Source: a virus. Taken from it: a stretch of 24,422 nt of DNA. A program made the translations under genes and the position numbers. The notes beneath the pieces are model-generated. The model was not told where the DNA came from. It did not search any database and saw only the letters and a list, made by a program, of their open reading frames with translations. The stretch lies in IMG/VR virus record IMGVR_UViG_3300045928_000030, positions 1-24,422 of that record. One strand, written 5' to 3'. Of the stretch, positions 1 through 5,321 are shown one piece after another; positions within the stretch are counted from its first letter, which is position 1; every line of letters begins with the position of its first letter.

Positions 1-127
1 AGATGTTCCATGAGGCGCTTCGTGTCGACGGGGAGGGCCTCGAGGTAGCGGCGCAGTGCCGACGACACGATGTGGACTTGCGTCGTGTCGTCGGCGCGCG
101 CGGCGAGCGTTACCTGGTGCCAGAGGT
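1..127. repeat. Terminal direct repeat, left copy (assembly overlap of a circular genome)
   Basis: The first 127 bases are identical, base for base, to the last 127 (24296-24422). A gene on the minus strand is completed only when the two ends are joined. The length equals a k-mer size widely used as the maximum in de Bruijn graph assemblers. The repeat is therefore best read as the overlap left by assembling a circle, or a circularly permuted genome, and not as a biological terminal repeat. Confidence 0.9.
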
Positions 128-191
128 CGCGATCGATCGCGACGTTGAGCTGATGTTTCTCCGGGCGGGCCGGCGCCTTGCGTCGTACCAT
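1..191 (-). CDS. Ribbon-helix-helix DNA-binding protein, 5' part (gene crosses the circle join)
   Basis: Read on the minus strand from ATG at 191, this frame runs off the left edge and continues at 24295 to a TAA at 24258-24256. The complete product is 76 residues. A basic N-terminus (MVRRKAPARPEK) is followed by a short strand (HQLNVAID) and two helices (DLWHQVTLAARADD, then TQVHIVSSALRRYLEAL), the usual order of a CopG/Arc-type RHH domain. The C-terminal tail is charged and Lys/Arg rich. AGGA lies 11-14 bases upstream of the ATG. It is the only minus-strand gene, divergent from the early operon, with a cluster of inverted GTAG/CTAC repeats between them. By position it could be the lysogeny regulator or a repressor of the early operon; that role is inference. 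A toxin-less antitoxin-like protein is an alternative. Confidence 0.75.
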   Translation of the reverse strand, partial: MVRRKAPARPEKHQLNVAIDRDLWHQVTLAARADDTTQVHIVSSALRRYLEALPVDTKRLMEH

Positions 192-213
192 GCACGGCCA
201 TCCTAATGAACCC

Positions 214-285
214 GTAGAACACTAGGCTACGCCTGCCCGGCGTGTCGGTAGTCCAACTACCAACCTAGGAAAACTACCAGAGTAG
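214..285. promoter_or_regulatory. Candidate operator array: three inverted GTAG/CTAC pairs
   Basis: Six GTAG/CTAC tetramers lie in 72 bases. They form three inverted pairs: GTAG 214-217 with CTAC 227-230; GGTAGT 247-252 with ACTACC 256-261 (a 6-bp arm around CCA); CTAC 274-277 with GTAG 282-285. The palindrome CCTAGG sits at 264-269. The array lies between the divergent RHH gene and the rightward early promoter. RHH dimers typically bind short inverted or tandem 4-6 bp elements, so this is a plausible operator. Binding is inferred. Confidence 0.5.
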
Positions 286-398
286 GGCCTCGCAAAAGTA
301 CGAGCCCCGGCCGCGGAGAGTCCGCCGGGGGGCGACACACGACGACACGCCCGGCCTCGAGCAGGCGCGAGCCGACTCGGACGTCATTTTTGGGGCAG

Positions 399-428
399 TT
401 GTCAGACATCCCGTCACACTTTTATAAG
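399..428 (+). promoter_or_regulatory. Sigma70-like early promoter
   Basis: TTGTCA (399-404, five of six to TTGACA) is followed after 18 bases by TATAAG (423-428, five of six to TATAAT). Transcription would start near 435, leaving a leader of about 50 bases before a strong GGAGGG ribosome site and the ATG at 484. The promoter is downstream of the GTAG/CTAC array and reads into the early operon. The rest of the gene-free stretch 192-483 shows no further gene. Confidence 0.55.
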
Positions 429-483
429 GGCCGTCTTTCCGGCAAGGGTCCCCTGCCCTGCCTTCACCTCGGAGGGTAGCGAT

Positions 484-969
484 ATGCACACGCGCGCGGC
501 GTCGGCGTCGGCGGCGTCTCCCTCTCGCGACAATCTTCGACAAACCGCGACAATCCATCAAGAACCACGCGCTCGAGTTGACACCCGACGTTCGTCGCAG
601 GTAATAGCGGAACCACGCACTTTTGCGAACAATCGCGAAGGGGGTGTCCACGTGGGCTCGACGGCGACGACCACACCGGACCGACGACCACCGCTGAGCG
701 CGGCGCGGAAAGCGCGCGCGCGGAAGATTACGAACCTCGACGAGCTCCCCGTCGTGCTCACCGTCCACGAAATGGCGCCGCTCCTCCGGCGCGGGCTCGG
801 GACCATCCAGCGGGACTGCGCCGCCGGGACGTTTCGCCCGAAGCCAGACCTCAAGAGTCCGTATCGCTGGTATCGCGATCGGGTGCTCGACTACATCCAA
901 CATCCGCCGGCGCCGACCCCGCCGCCGGCGATCGCGCTGCAACGCAACCGCCGCCGCCGGCGCGGGTAA
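484..969 (+). CDS. Helix-turn-helix DNA-binding protein (excisionase/MerR-like fold)
   Basis: 161 residues from ATG 484, which has GGAGGG eight bases upstream. The recognisable part is residues ~80-140: LDELPVVLTVHEMAPLLRRG followed by GTIQRDCAAG, a Pro/Lys turn and YRWYRDRVLDYIQ. This is the layout of small HTH_17/excisionase-type winged-helix proteins. The C-terminus is Pro then Arg rich. Residues 1-56 look unlike a folded domain, and the DNA beneath them carries its own promoter-like and repeat elements. The true start may therefore be GTG 652 (AAGGGGG eight bases upstream), giving about 105 residues. First gene of the rightward early operon; by fold and place it may be an excisionase or early regulator. 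Function is inferred from the fold only. Confidence 0.65.
   Translation: MHTRAASASAASPSRDNLRQTATIHQEPRARVDTRRSSQVIAEPRTFANNREGGVHVGSTATTTPDRRPPLSAARKARARKITNLDELPVVLTVHEMAPLLRRGLGTIQRDCAAGTFRPKPDLKSPYRWYRDRVLDYIQHPPAPTPPPAIALQRNRRRRRG
578..607 (+). promoter_or_regulatory. Promoter-like element inside the 5' part of the HTH gene
   Basis: A perfect TTGACA (578-583), an 18-base spacer and TAATAG (602-607, a weak -10). Just upstream are two copies of CGCGACAATC (526-535 and 546-555), 20 bases or two helical turns apart. A related GCGAACAATC lies at 625-634. If used, the transcript would begin near 612 and serve the GTG 652 start of the HTH gene. Confidence 0.35.
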
Positions 970-987
970 CACAAGGACCGGCTTCCG

Positions 988-1164
988 TTGCCCGACCTCA
1001 CGACCCGCGCGCGGCGGCTGGCGGCGCGCGGGGCCGTGCGGCTCGGGCAGCTCTGGTGCCGGGTGACGACCGGCCATGACTGGCGGCTGTCGCTGACGCC
1101 GACCCGCCTGGCGCTGGTCTGTTGGAATTGCGGCGCGACGACCCCCGGCTGGGCGATCGGATGA
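988..1164 (+). CDS. Small zinc-ribbon-like protein, TTG start
   Basis: 58 residues from a TTG start with AAGGA ten bases upstream, ending at TGA 1162-1164, ten bases before the next gene. The product begins LPDLTTRARRLAARG, then LWCRVTTGHDW, and ends VCWNCGATTPGWAIG. The CWNCG knuckle and the Trp/Cys pattern suggest half of a zinc ribbon, perhaps completed by the earlier Cys or by dimerisation. It fills the gap between the HTH gene and the replication gene with the same orientation and codon style, which supports it as real. No function is recognised. Confidence 0.55.
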   Translation: MPDLTTRARRLAARGAVRLGQLWCRVTTGHDWRLSLTPTRLALVCWNCGATTPGWAIG

Positions 1165-1174
1165 AAGGAACGAC

Positions 1175-1675
1175 ATGGCCCGCGGTCGGATGCTCTCGAA
1201 ATCGCTGAGTACGTCGGCGAAACGCGCCCGGCTCCACGTCCAGGCGCCGGCCCTGGCCGAGTTTGCGCAAGCGCTCTACCCCCTGCTCGTCGCCCATGCC
1301 GACGATTTCGGCCGGGAGGCCGGCGACGCCTTCACCGTCAAGCATTCGGTCGACCCGACGTCGCCTCGACCGGAGGCCGATTTCGAGCGCGCGCTCGACG
1401 CGCTCGCCGCGGTCGGCCTGGTCGTGCGCTACCGCGCCGTGGGCCGCATGTTCCTCGCGATCGAGAACTTCGACGCGCATCAAACGGGCCTCCACAAGCG
1501 GCGCCGCTCGTACTTCCCGGACCCTCCCGGAAATTCCGGGAATCTGCTGGAACGACCGGGACTGTTCCGGAACGCGCCGGAACATCCCGGAAATTCCGGG
1601 TTAACAGGAACGGGAACAGGAACGGGAACGGGAACAGGAAGCGGCACCTCGAGGTACGTCGATCAGTCGTCGTGA
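1175..1675 (+). CDS. Replication-initiator-like protein (phage replisome organizer type)
   Basis: 166 residues; ATG with AAAGGAA nine bases ahead. The N-terminal domain (MARGRMLSKSLSTS, then LAEFAQALYPLLVAHADDFGR, FTVKHSVDPTS, DFERALDALAAVGLVVRY, ENFDAHQTGLHKRRR) matches the pattern I know from phage winged-helix replication proteins that act like lambda O or DnaD-type initiators. The C-terminal ~50 residues are low complexity: two Pro-Gly-Asn-Ser-Gly stretches and a Thr-Gly run. They are encoded by palindromes and a hexanucleotide repeat that look like iterons. It lies directly before DnaA-box-like repeats and a nuclease gene. No helicase or loader is seen in the genome, so host enzymes would be recruited. 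The family call is moderately sure; the initiator role is inferred. Confidence 0.65.
   Translation: MARGRMLSKSLSTSAKRARLHVQAPALAEFAQALYPLLVAHADDFGREAGDAFTVKHSVDPTSPRPEADFERALDALAAVGLVVRYRAVGRMFLAIENFDAHQTGLHKRRRSYFPDPPGNSGNLLERPGLFRNAPEHPGNSGLTGTGTGTGTGTGSGTSRYVDQSS
1525..1641. repeat. Iteron-like palindromes and hexamer repeat within the replication gene
   Basis: The near-perfect palindrome CCCGGAAATTCCGGG occurs at 1526-1540 and again at 1586-1600, exactly 60 bases apart. TTCCGGAA lies between them (1565-1572). They are followed by six units of RGGAAC (last unit altered) at 1606-1641. In lambda-type phages the origin lies inside the initiator gene as iterons. The placement in the 3' half of this gene makes it a candidate replication origin. 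Confidence 0.5.
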
Positions 1676-1706
1676 TCGGGTAGAACCAGCTTCGTAAGAA
1701 AAGGCC

Positions 1707-1733
1707 TGTGGAAATGTGTGGAAATGTGGAAAA
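1707..1733 (-). other. Three tandem DnaA-box-like 9-mers (candidate origin part)
   Basis: TGTGGAAAT at 1707-1715 and 1717-1725, and TGTGGAAAA at 1725-1733. On the minus strand the last reads TTTTCCACA, which fits the DnaA-box consensus TTWTNCACA; the other two differ at one position. They sit in a locally A-rich gap right after the replication gene and are bracketed by near-repeats of AAAGGCCTRTGG (1700-1711 and 1763-1774). Together with the iteron-like repeats just upstream they suggest a DnaA-assisted origin. Confidence 0.5.
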
Positions 1734-1770
1734 GTCGCGCGCCGGCCTCGGCGACTACGACTAAAGGCCT

Positions 1771-2115
1771 ATGGCGACACGTGACGGGCTCGCCTTCCCG
1801 CTGCATTGCCGGTTCGAACGGCTCCCCGAACCGATCGCCGAGTATGCCTTTGCCCAGGACGCCGGCCGCCGCTGGCGGTTCGATTTCGCCTGGCCGCCCT
1901 ACCAAGTCGCGCTCGAGGTCGAGGGCGGCATCTGGACGCAGGGCCGGCATGCGCGCGGCGCCGGCTTCACGAAGGACCTCGAGAAATACAACGACGCCCA
2001 GGTGCGCGGCTGGATCGTGCTCCGCTGTCTGCCCCGCACCCTGGCGACGCCGGCGACGCTCGACCTCGTCCGCCGCGCGCTCGCCGCACGGGAGGAGCGC
2101 CTGTGCCTCACATGA
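1771..2115 (+). CDS. PD-(D/E)XK-type phage nuclease
   Basis: 114 residues. The core reads RFDFAWPPYQVALEVEGGIW (residues 36-55), giving Asp38, then Glu49-x-Glu51 as a PD-(D/E)XK-like metal site. It is followed by GRHARGAGF, DLEKYN and GWIVLR. This string is typical of a widespread small phage nuclease family related in fold to VSR and restriction endonucleases. Such proteins are thought to cut or resolve DNA during replication or recombination; the exact substrate here is unknown. The start ATG follows AAAGG closely, and the stop overlaps the next start (ATGA). It lies in the replication block, which suits a resolvase or repair nuclease. Confidence 0.65.
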   Translation: MATRDGLAFPLHCRFERLPEPIAEYAFAQDAGRRWRFDFAWPPYQVALEVEGGIWTQGRHARGAGFTKDLEKYNDAQVRGWIVLRCLPRTLATPATLDLVRRALAAREERLCLT

Positions 2116-2351
2116 TCACAATCGACGTCCGCCGCGGCGCGCCGCCGGCGATCGGGCGCTGCCGCTCCTGTCAGCGGCTCATCGAGTGGGTCCAGACGCC
2201 GCGCGGCGCCCGCATGCCGATCGACGTCCCGCTCATCATCGAGCGCGAATTTGAACGGCACGACGGCGTCACCATGACGACCGTCGACACGGCGCGCTCC
2301 CACTTCGCAACCTGCCCGCAAGCGAAAGCCTGGCGGAATACCGTCCGATGA
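2112..2351 (+). CDS. Small Cys-rich (putative zinc-binding) protein
   Basis: 79 residues, with ATGA overlaps at both ends (2112 with the nuclease gene, 2348 with the methyltransferase gene), so it is probably translated by coupling. CRSC near residue 17 and a later SHFATC (His-x3-Cys) could form one zinc site. Between them is WVQTPRGARMPIDVPL, a segment I associate with small phage zinc-binding proteins of unknown role. No enzymatic motif is visible. Confidence 0.6.
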   Translation: MITIDVRRGAPPAIGRCRSCQRLIEWVQTPRGARMPIDVPLIIEREFERHDGVTMTTVDTARSHFATCPQAKAWRNTVR

Positions 2352-3403
2352 GGGTGGTCAGTCTCGCCGTGGCCTCCTGTCTCGCTGGTACCCAGGCGCG
2401 CGTCGGGATCAACGACGATGTGGTCGCCGACTACGCCGCGGCGCTCGTCGCCGGCGCGCGGTTTCCACCGATCGTCGTATTCCATGACGGCACGACGTAC
2501 TGGACCGGCGACGGCTTCCATCGATTAACCGCGGCGGCGCTCGCCGGCGCAAAACGCATTCGGGCCGAAGTACGTCGCGGCACGCAACGCGACGCCGTGT
2601 TGTATGCCGTCGGAGCGAATGCGACGCACGGTCTCCGCCGTACGAATGCCGACAAGCGGCACGCGGTCGAGCTCCTCCTCGGCGATAAGGAGTGGCGACG
2701 CTGGAGTGATCGGGAAATTTCGCGACGATGCTGCGTCTCGGATTTTCTCGTCGCTGAGTGCCGTCGCTCACTTCAAGAATCTTGCAGTGAAAAGCGCACG
2801 TACCGAACGAGACACGGCACCGTCGCGACGATGGACACAGCCGCGATCGGGAGGATTCCGAGCCTCGAGGAGGTTATCGGCCCGCCGCGGGTTGATCGTC
2901 TTGACGTGCATTTCTCCAGTGAAACGGCCGAGCACTACACGCCCGCGCCCATACTAGCGGCTGTCGTCGCCTGCCTCGGCGCGATCGATCTGGACCCATG
3001 TAGCAACAGTAAAACCGCGCCGAATGTCACCGCCGCGCAACACTTCACCGTAGAGGACGACGGCCTGAGGCGCACCTGGCGCGGGCGCGTGTACATGAAT
3101 CCCCCGTACGGCCGGGAAATTGATGCGTGGGTGGAGAAGCTCACGACCGAACATCGGGCCGGCCGGGTATCGGAAGCGATCGCGCTCGTGCCGGCCCGGC
3201 CCGATACGCAATGGTTTCACCGACTGCGCGACTACGTCTGCTGTTTTATCGAGGGTCGGCTCACCTTCGTCGGCAACACTGATCCGGCGCCGTTTCCCTC
3301 GGCGTTGTTCTACCTAGGCCCGGAGATCGGGAAGTTCTGGTACCACTTCTCCGGGTATGGCGACATATGGCAACGCGTCGAACCGGGCATGTTTGGTGAG
3401 TAA
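2348..3403 (+). CDS. ParB-like domain fused to Dam-type adenine-N6 DNA methyltransferase
   Basis: 351 residues. Residues 1-~140 form a ParB/Srx-like domain: INDDVVADYA, PIVVFHDG, the GDGFHRL motif at 54-60, then an HTH-like segment (WSDREISRRCCVS). Residues ~185-345 are a phage Dam-family N6-adenine methyltransferase: HYTPAPILAAV, LDPCSNS at 215-221, the catalytic NPPY at 251-254, and VPARPDTQWF. It would move a methyl group from S-adenosylmethionine to adenine in DNA. In phages such enzymes often protect against host restriction or mark DNA for replication or packaging. The ParB part may bind DNA or carry nuclease/CTPase activity; which is not evident. Last gene of the replication block, coupled to the gene before it by ATGA. 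Confidence 0.85.
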   Translation: MRVVSLAVASCLAGTQARVGINDDVVADYAAALVAGARFPPIVVFHDGTTYWTGDGFHRLTAAALAGAKRIRAEVRRGTQRDAVLYAVGANATHGLRRTNADKRHAVELLLGDKEWRRWSDREISRRCCVSDFLVAECRRSLQESCSEKRTYRTRHGTVATMDTAAIGRIPSLEEVIGPPRVDRLDVHFSSETAEHYTPAPILAAVVACLGAIDLDPCSNSKTAPNVTAAQHFTVEDDGLRRTWRGRVYMNPPYGREIDAWVEKLTTEHRAGRVSEAIALVPARPDTQWFHRLRDYVCCFIEGRLTFVGNTDPAPFPSALFYLGPEIGKFWYHFSGYGDIWQRVEPGMFGE

Positions 3404-3407
3404 GCGC

Positions 3408-3617
3408 ATGCGGGACGTGGCGTGTCACATCTGCGGGGCGACGCTCGCCGATGGCCCGCTCTTCGGCTGCTTCCGCTGCGGCAAGGTGCAGGTCTGCCTG
3501 ACGCACGTCGTCGCCTGGGTCGTGCTCGGCACCTGGCTGCGGCGGCCGCTCTGCGGGCGCTGTACGTCGGCGGTCGCGCATGGGCCGCTGGCCGACCTCC
3601 TGCGAGCGCGCGCCTGA
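3408..3617 (+). CDS. Zinc-finger protein with several CxxC pairs
   Basis: 69 residues from ATG 3408 (GGTGAG seven bases upstream). In-frame starts further back would overlap the methyltransferase gene, so 3408 is preferred. Cys pairs CHIC, CFRC and CGRC plus CLTH give seven to eight possible metal ligands, enough for two zinc sites. A hydrophobic WVVLGTW stretch lies between. Its stop shares its A with the next gene's ATG (TGATG). Function unknown; it precedes the HNH endonuclease and may work with it or the terminase. Confidence 0.6.
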   Translation: MRDVACHICGATLADGPLFGCFRCGKVQVCLTHVVAWVVLGTWLRRPLCGRCTSAVAHGPLADLLRARA

Positions 3618-3949
3618 TGCCGACCGCCGCCTTGAAACCGTGCGCGGTGCCAAGCTGCCCGGCTCTCGTGTCGGGCGAGCGCTGCCCCGACCACGCCCGG
3701 CAGCTCGAGCAGGGCCGGCCGCACCGCCACGCTCGGCGCTGGTACAACACGGTGCGCTGGAAACGCTTGCGAGTACAAGTATTGGCCGACGCGCTCCACA
3801 CTTGCGCTCGCTGCGGCCAGGTCGCCGCCGCGCTCGAGGTCGACCACGACGTACCACACCGCGGCGACCCGGTCCTCTTCTGGGATCGGGCGAATCTCCA
3901 GGCCTTGTGCGCGTCGTGTCACGCGCAAAAGACGAATGCCGGCGAGTGA
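3617..3949 (+). CDS. HNH endonuclease (packaging-associated type)
   Basis: 110 residues. An N-terminal Cys cluster (CAVPSC, then CPDH) precedes the HNH core: CARC, LEVDHDVPHRG, then NLQALCASCHAQKT, the ββα-metal layout with two CxxC zinc knuckles and the DH dyad. In many long-tailed phages an HNH protein encoded next to the terminase stimulates terminase cleavage of DNA. The position, two small ORFs before the small terminase, fits that role, which is inferred from family and context. Confidence 0.85.
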   Translation: MPTAALKPCAVPSCPALVSGERCPDHARQLEQGRPHRHARRWYNTVRWKRLRVQVLADALHTCARCGQVAAALEVDHDVPHRGDPVLFWDRANLQALCASCHAQKTNAGE

Positions 3950-4028
3950 TTGGACGATCGTCGTACTCGGATTCGTCGCGGTCGCGTTGACGATCGCCAT
4001 TGCGATCGGGCGACGAGGGGGGGCGTGA
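3936..4028 (+). CDS. Small single-pass membrane peptide (30 residues)
   Basis: An ATG within the end of the HNH gene opens a 30-residue frame: MPASDW, a hydrophobic stretch of about 20 residues (TIVVLGFVAVALTIAIAIG), then a basic GRRGGA tail. This is an ideal N-out, C-in single transmembrane helix. The ribosome site is weak, so translation may depend on coupling with the HNH gene. Role unknown; a small lysis or signalling membrane peptide is possible. Confidence 0.4.
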   Translation: MPASDWTIVVLGFVAVALTIAIAIGRRGGA

Positions 4029-4030
4029 TC

Positions 4031-4126
4031 ATGTTTGTTGAGCGGTCGGCCCCATACCGGCCCGGTCGCCCCTACGTTTGGCCGCGGTTTCAAATGCGGT
4101 TCAGGAAATCAAATGAAGGCCCCTAG
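4031..4126 (+). CDS. Very small ORF, doubtful (31 residues)
   Basis: ATG three bases after the membrane peptide's stop, with a G-rich AGGGGGG ahead. The product MFVERSAPYRPGRPYVWPRF... is Arg/Pro rich and matches nothing I know. Its 3' third overlaps the CAAATG repeat cluster in front of the small terminase, which argues that this stretch is regulatory or a packaging site, not a gene. Confidence 0.2.
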   Translation: MFVERSAPYRPGRPYVWPRFQMRFRKSNEGP

Positions 4127-4136
4127 AAATCAAATG
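4091..4136 (+). repeat. CAAATG repeats before the small terminase (candidate pac/TerS-binding site)
   Basis: CAAATG occurs at 4091-4096, 4110-4115 and 4131-4136. The last two copies extend to GAAATCAAATG and lie 21 bases apart. The spacings of 19 and 21 bases place them on one face of the helix. The segment is markedly more A+T rich than its surroundings and lies immediately upstream of the small terminase gene, where packaging-initiation sites are often found. Confidence 0.4.
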
Positions 4137-4144
4137 GTGCAACT

Positions 4145-4624
4145 TTGGCCGGCGTCAAAGGGTTGAGTGGCGGCCGGCGTCCCGGGGCCGGCAGAAAGCC
4201 GCTGGACGCGCGGACGCGGGACATCACCGGAAACGCGGGGCATCGCGGCCGGTTGCTCCCGTATCCCGGCCTGGATGCGCCGCCGGTGCCGCCGCCGTCT
4301 CAGCCGTTTCCGTGCCCCGACACGTGGAGCCCCGCGGAGCGCGGCGTCTGGGCCGAGCTCGCGCCGCATGCCTTCGCCAACCGGACCCTGACGCCGGCGA
4401 CGCTCCTCGCCTTCCGCGTGCTCGTCCGCAACGTGCTGCTCGAGCGCACCTTGGCCGAAAGCCCCATGTTCCAGGGCGGCCCGAATCACCGCGGCCTCCT
4501 GATGCGCGTCGACGCCGAGCTGCTCCGCTTCAACCTGGCGCCGTGCGGCAAACCGCTCACCGAGCCGGAACAAGCCGCGGTGCCGGTCAACCCGCTCGCC
4601 CGATTCCTGGCGCCCCGCCGATGA
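4145..4624 (+). CDS. terS: Terminase small subunit, P27 family
   Basis: 159 residues from a TTG start; a second TTG at 4163 is possible, as neither has a clear ribosome site. The N-terminus GGRRPGAGRKPL is the basic Gly-Arg motif typical of small terminases. The body (GNAGHRGRLLP, PDTWSPAERGVWAELAP, LTPATLLAFRVLVRNVLLE, MRVDAELLRFNLAPCGK) follows the P27-family layout, where TerS multimers recognise phage DNA and regulate the large subunit. The stop overlaps the next ATG (ATGA). The large subunit is ~700 bases downstream, separated by small ORFs, a little further than usual. Confidence 0.75.
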   Translation: MAGVKGLSGGRRPGAGRKPLDARTRDITGNAGHRGRLLPYPGLDAPPVPPPSQPFPCPDTWSPAERGVWAELAPHAFANRTLTPATLLAFRVLVRNVLLERTLAESPMFQGGPNHRGLLMRVDAELLRFNLAPCGKPLTEPEQAAVPVNPLARFLAPRR

Positions 4625-4782
4625 GTGTCTATCGCACGTTTCGTACTCAGAGCCTTGACCGGCAGCGGCAACTCGCTCTGGCGCATCACTGTCGCCTCGC
4701 GTTCGAGACGACACATCCCCGGTTTGCCTGGATCGAAGGCGGGCACGGCGTGATTCTCACCGTAAATTCGGGCTATGAGTGA
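4621..4782 (+). CDS. Small hypothetical protein (53 residues)
   Basis: Starts with an ATGA overlap on the small terminase stop, so probably coupled. The sequence is mixed and soluble looking: basic in the first half (RTFRTQSLDRQRQ), then FETTHPRFAWIEGGHGVILTVNSGYE, which could form β-strands. No family recognised. Confidence 0.5.
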   Translation: MSVYRTFRTQSLDRQRQLALAHHCRLAFETTHPRFAWIEGGHGVILTVNSGYE

Positions 4783-4855
4783 CTCGACGCCGGTTTCGGC
4801 GGGCCGGTCTGGCACGTCTCAGTTTCGCGCGGCACACCGGAGAGTCAGCGCTTGA
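4775..4855 (+). CDS. Very small ORF, doubtful (26 residues)
   Basis: An ATG inside the end of the preceding ORF opens 26 codons (MSDSTPVSAGRSGTSQ...), rich in Ser, Arg and Gly, with no clear ribosome site. Its TGA overlaps the TTG start of the next gene. It may only provide ribosome passage to that gene. No homology recognised. Confidence 0.2.
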   Translation: MSDSTPVSAGRSGTSQFRAAHRRVSA

Positions 4856-5118
4856 GAGCCCTCCAGGTGCTCAGTGGCATCGGTGAGGCCGCCGTCGGCG
4901 AATGGTGGGAGCGGGGCGACGTGGCGACACATCTGCGGCGGCGGCTCACGGCCCAGGAGGCCGAGCCCATCGGCGCCGTACGCGATGTGCGCGGCACCGC
5001 GGACGCGCGGCGCCGGCTCGACGCCATGTGGCGCTATCTGCCAGAGGTCGCGCGCGCGTTCGCGGTCGGCGAAGCGAACGAAGGCCGGATCAGCCAGCTG
5101 GGATTATTAGAAGAATGA
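4852..5118 (+). CDS. Hypothetical phage protein, TTG start (88 residues)
   Basis: GGAGAG eight bases upstream of the TTG supports this start. The product is helical and charged: VLSGIGEAAVGEWWERGDVATHL, then RRLDAMWRYLPEVARAF. No Cys motifs, no membrane segment, no recognised family. It lies in the packaging cluster and ends with an ATGA overlap on the next zinc-ribbon gene. Confidence 0.6.
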   Translation: MRALQVLSGIGEAAVGEWWERGDVATHLRRRLTAQEAEPIGAVRDVRGTADARRRLDAMWRYLPEVARAFAVGEANEGRISQLGLLEE

Positions 5119-5321
5119 CGACGAAGCAGAAAACTATCGCCCTGAGCTGCAAGGCGTGTGGCCATCTGTGGGAGAGTCCTTTTCCCCTGCCGATGCCGGT
5201 TGAACGGGCGCTCGTCGCGATGCGCGGAATAGTCGCGGCCGGGTGTCCCGAATGCGGTGCGAATGGGAGTAACGTCCTATGCGGCGGCCACGCACCCGCT
5301 CCCGCGGATAAGGACGGGTGA
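5115..5321 (+). CDS. Small zinc-ribbon protein
   Basis: 68 residues. Two knuckles, SCKACGHLW near residues 11-19 and GCPECGAN near 43-50, make a four-Cys zinc ribbon; the spacer between them is Pro/Met rich. Small zinc ribbons before the large terminase are common in phages and may bind nucleic acid or protein. The end overlaps the large terminase's GTG start (GTGA). Confidence 0.65.
   Translation: MTTKQKTIALSCKACGHLWESPFPLPMPVERALVAMRGIVAAGCPECGANGSNVLCGGHAPAPADKDG

Noticed and set aside
1-127. True long terminal repeats of the virion DNA
   Set aside because: The length matches an assembler k-mer and the repeat lies inside a coding gene far from terS; an assembly overlap is simpler. Virion end mapping would settle it.
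3-206. A plus-strand open frame at the left edge
   Set aside because: It is antisense to the RHH gene; the minus-strand product has a recognisable fold and the gene continues across the join.
274-1176. A 300-codon open frame on the minus strand
   Set aside because: It is Arg/Pro rich, lacks family motifs, and overlaps convincing plus-strand genes; such antisense frames are common in high-GC DNA.
1606-1641. CRISPR-like or microsatellite array
   Set aside because: Units are six bases without spacers and lie in frame inside the replication gene; better read as origin iterons or a coding repeat.
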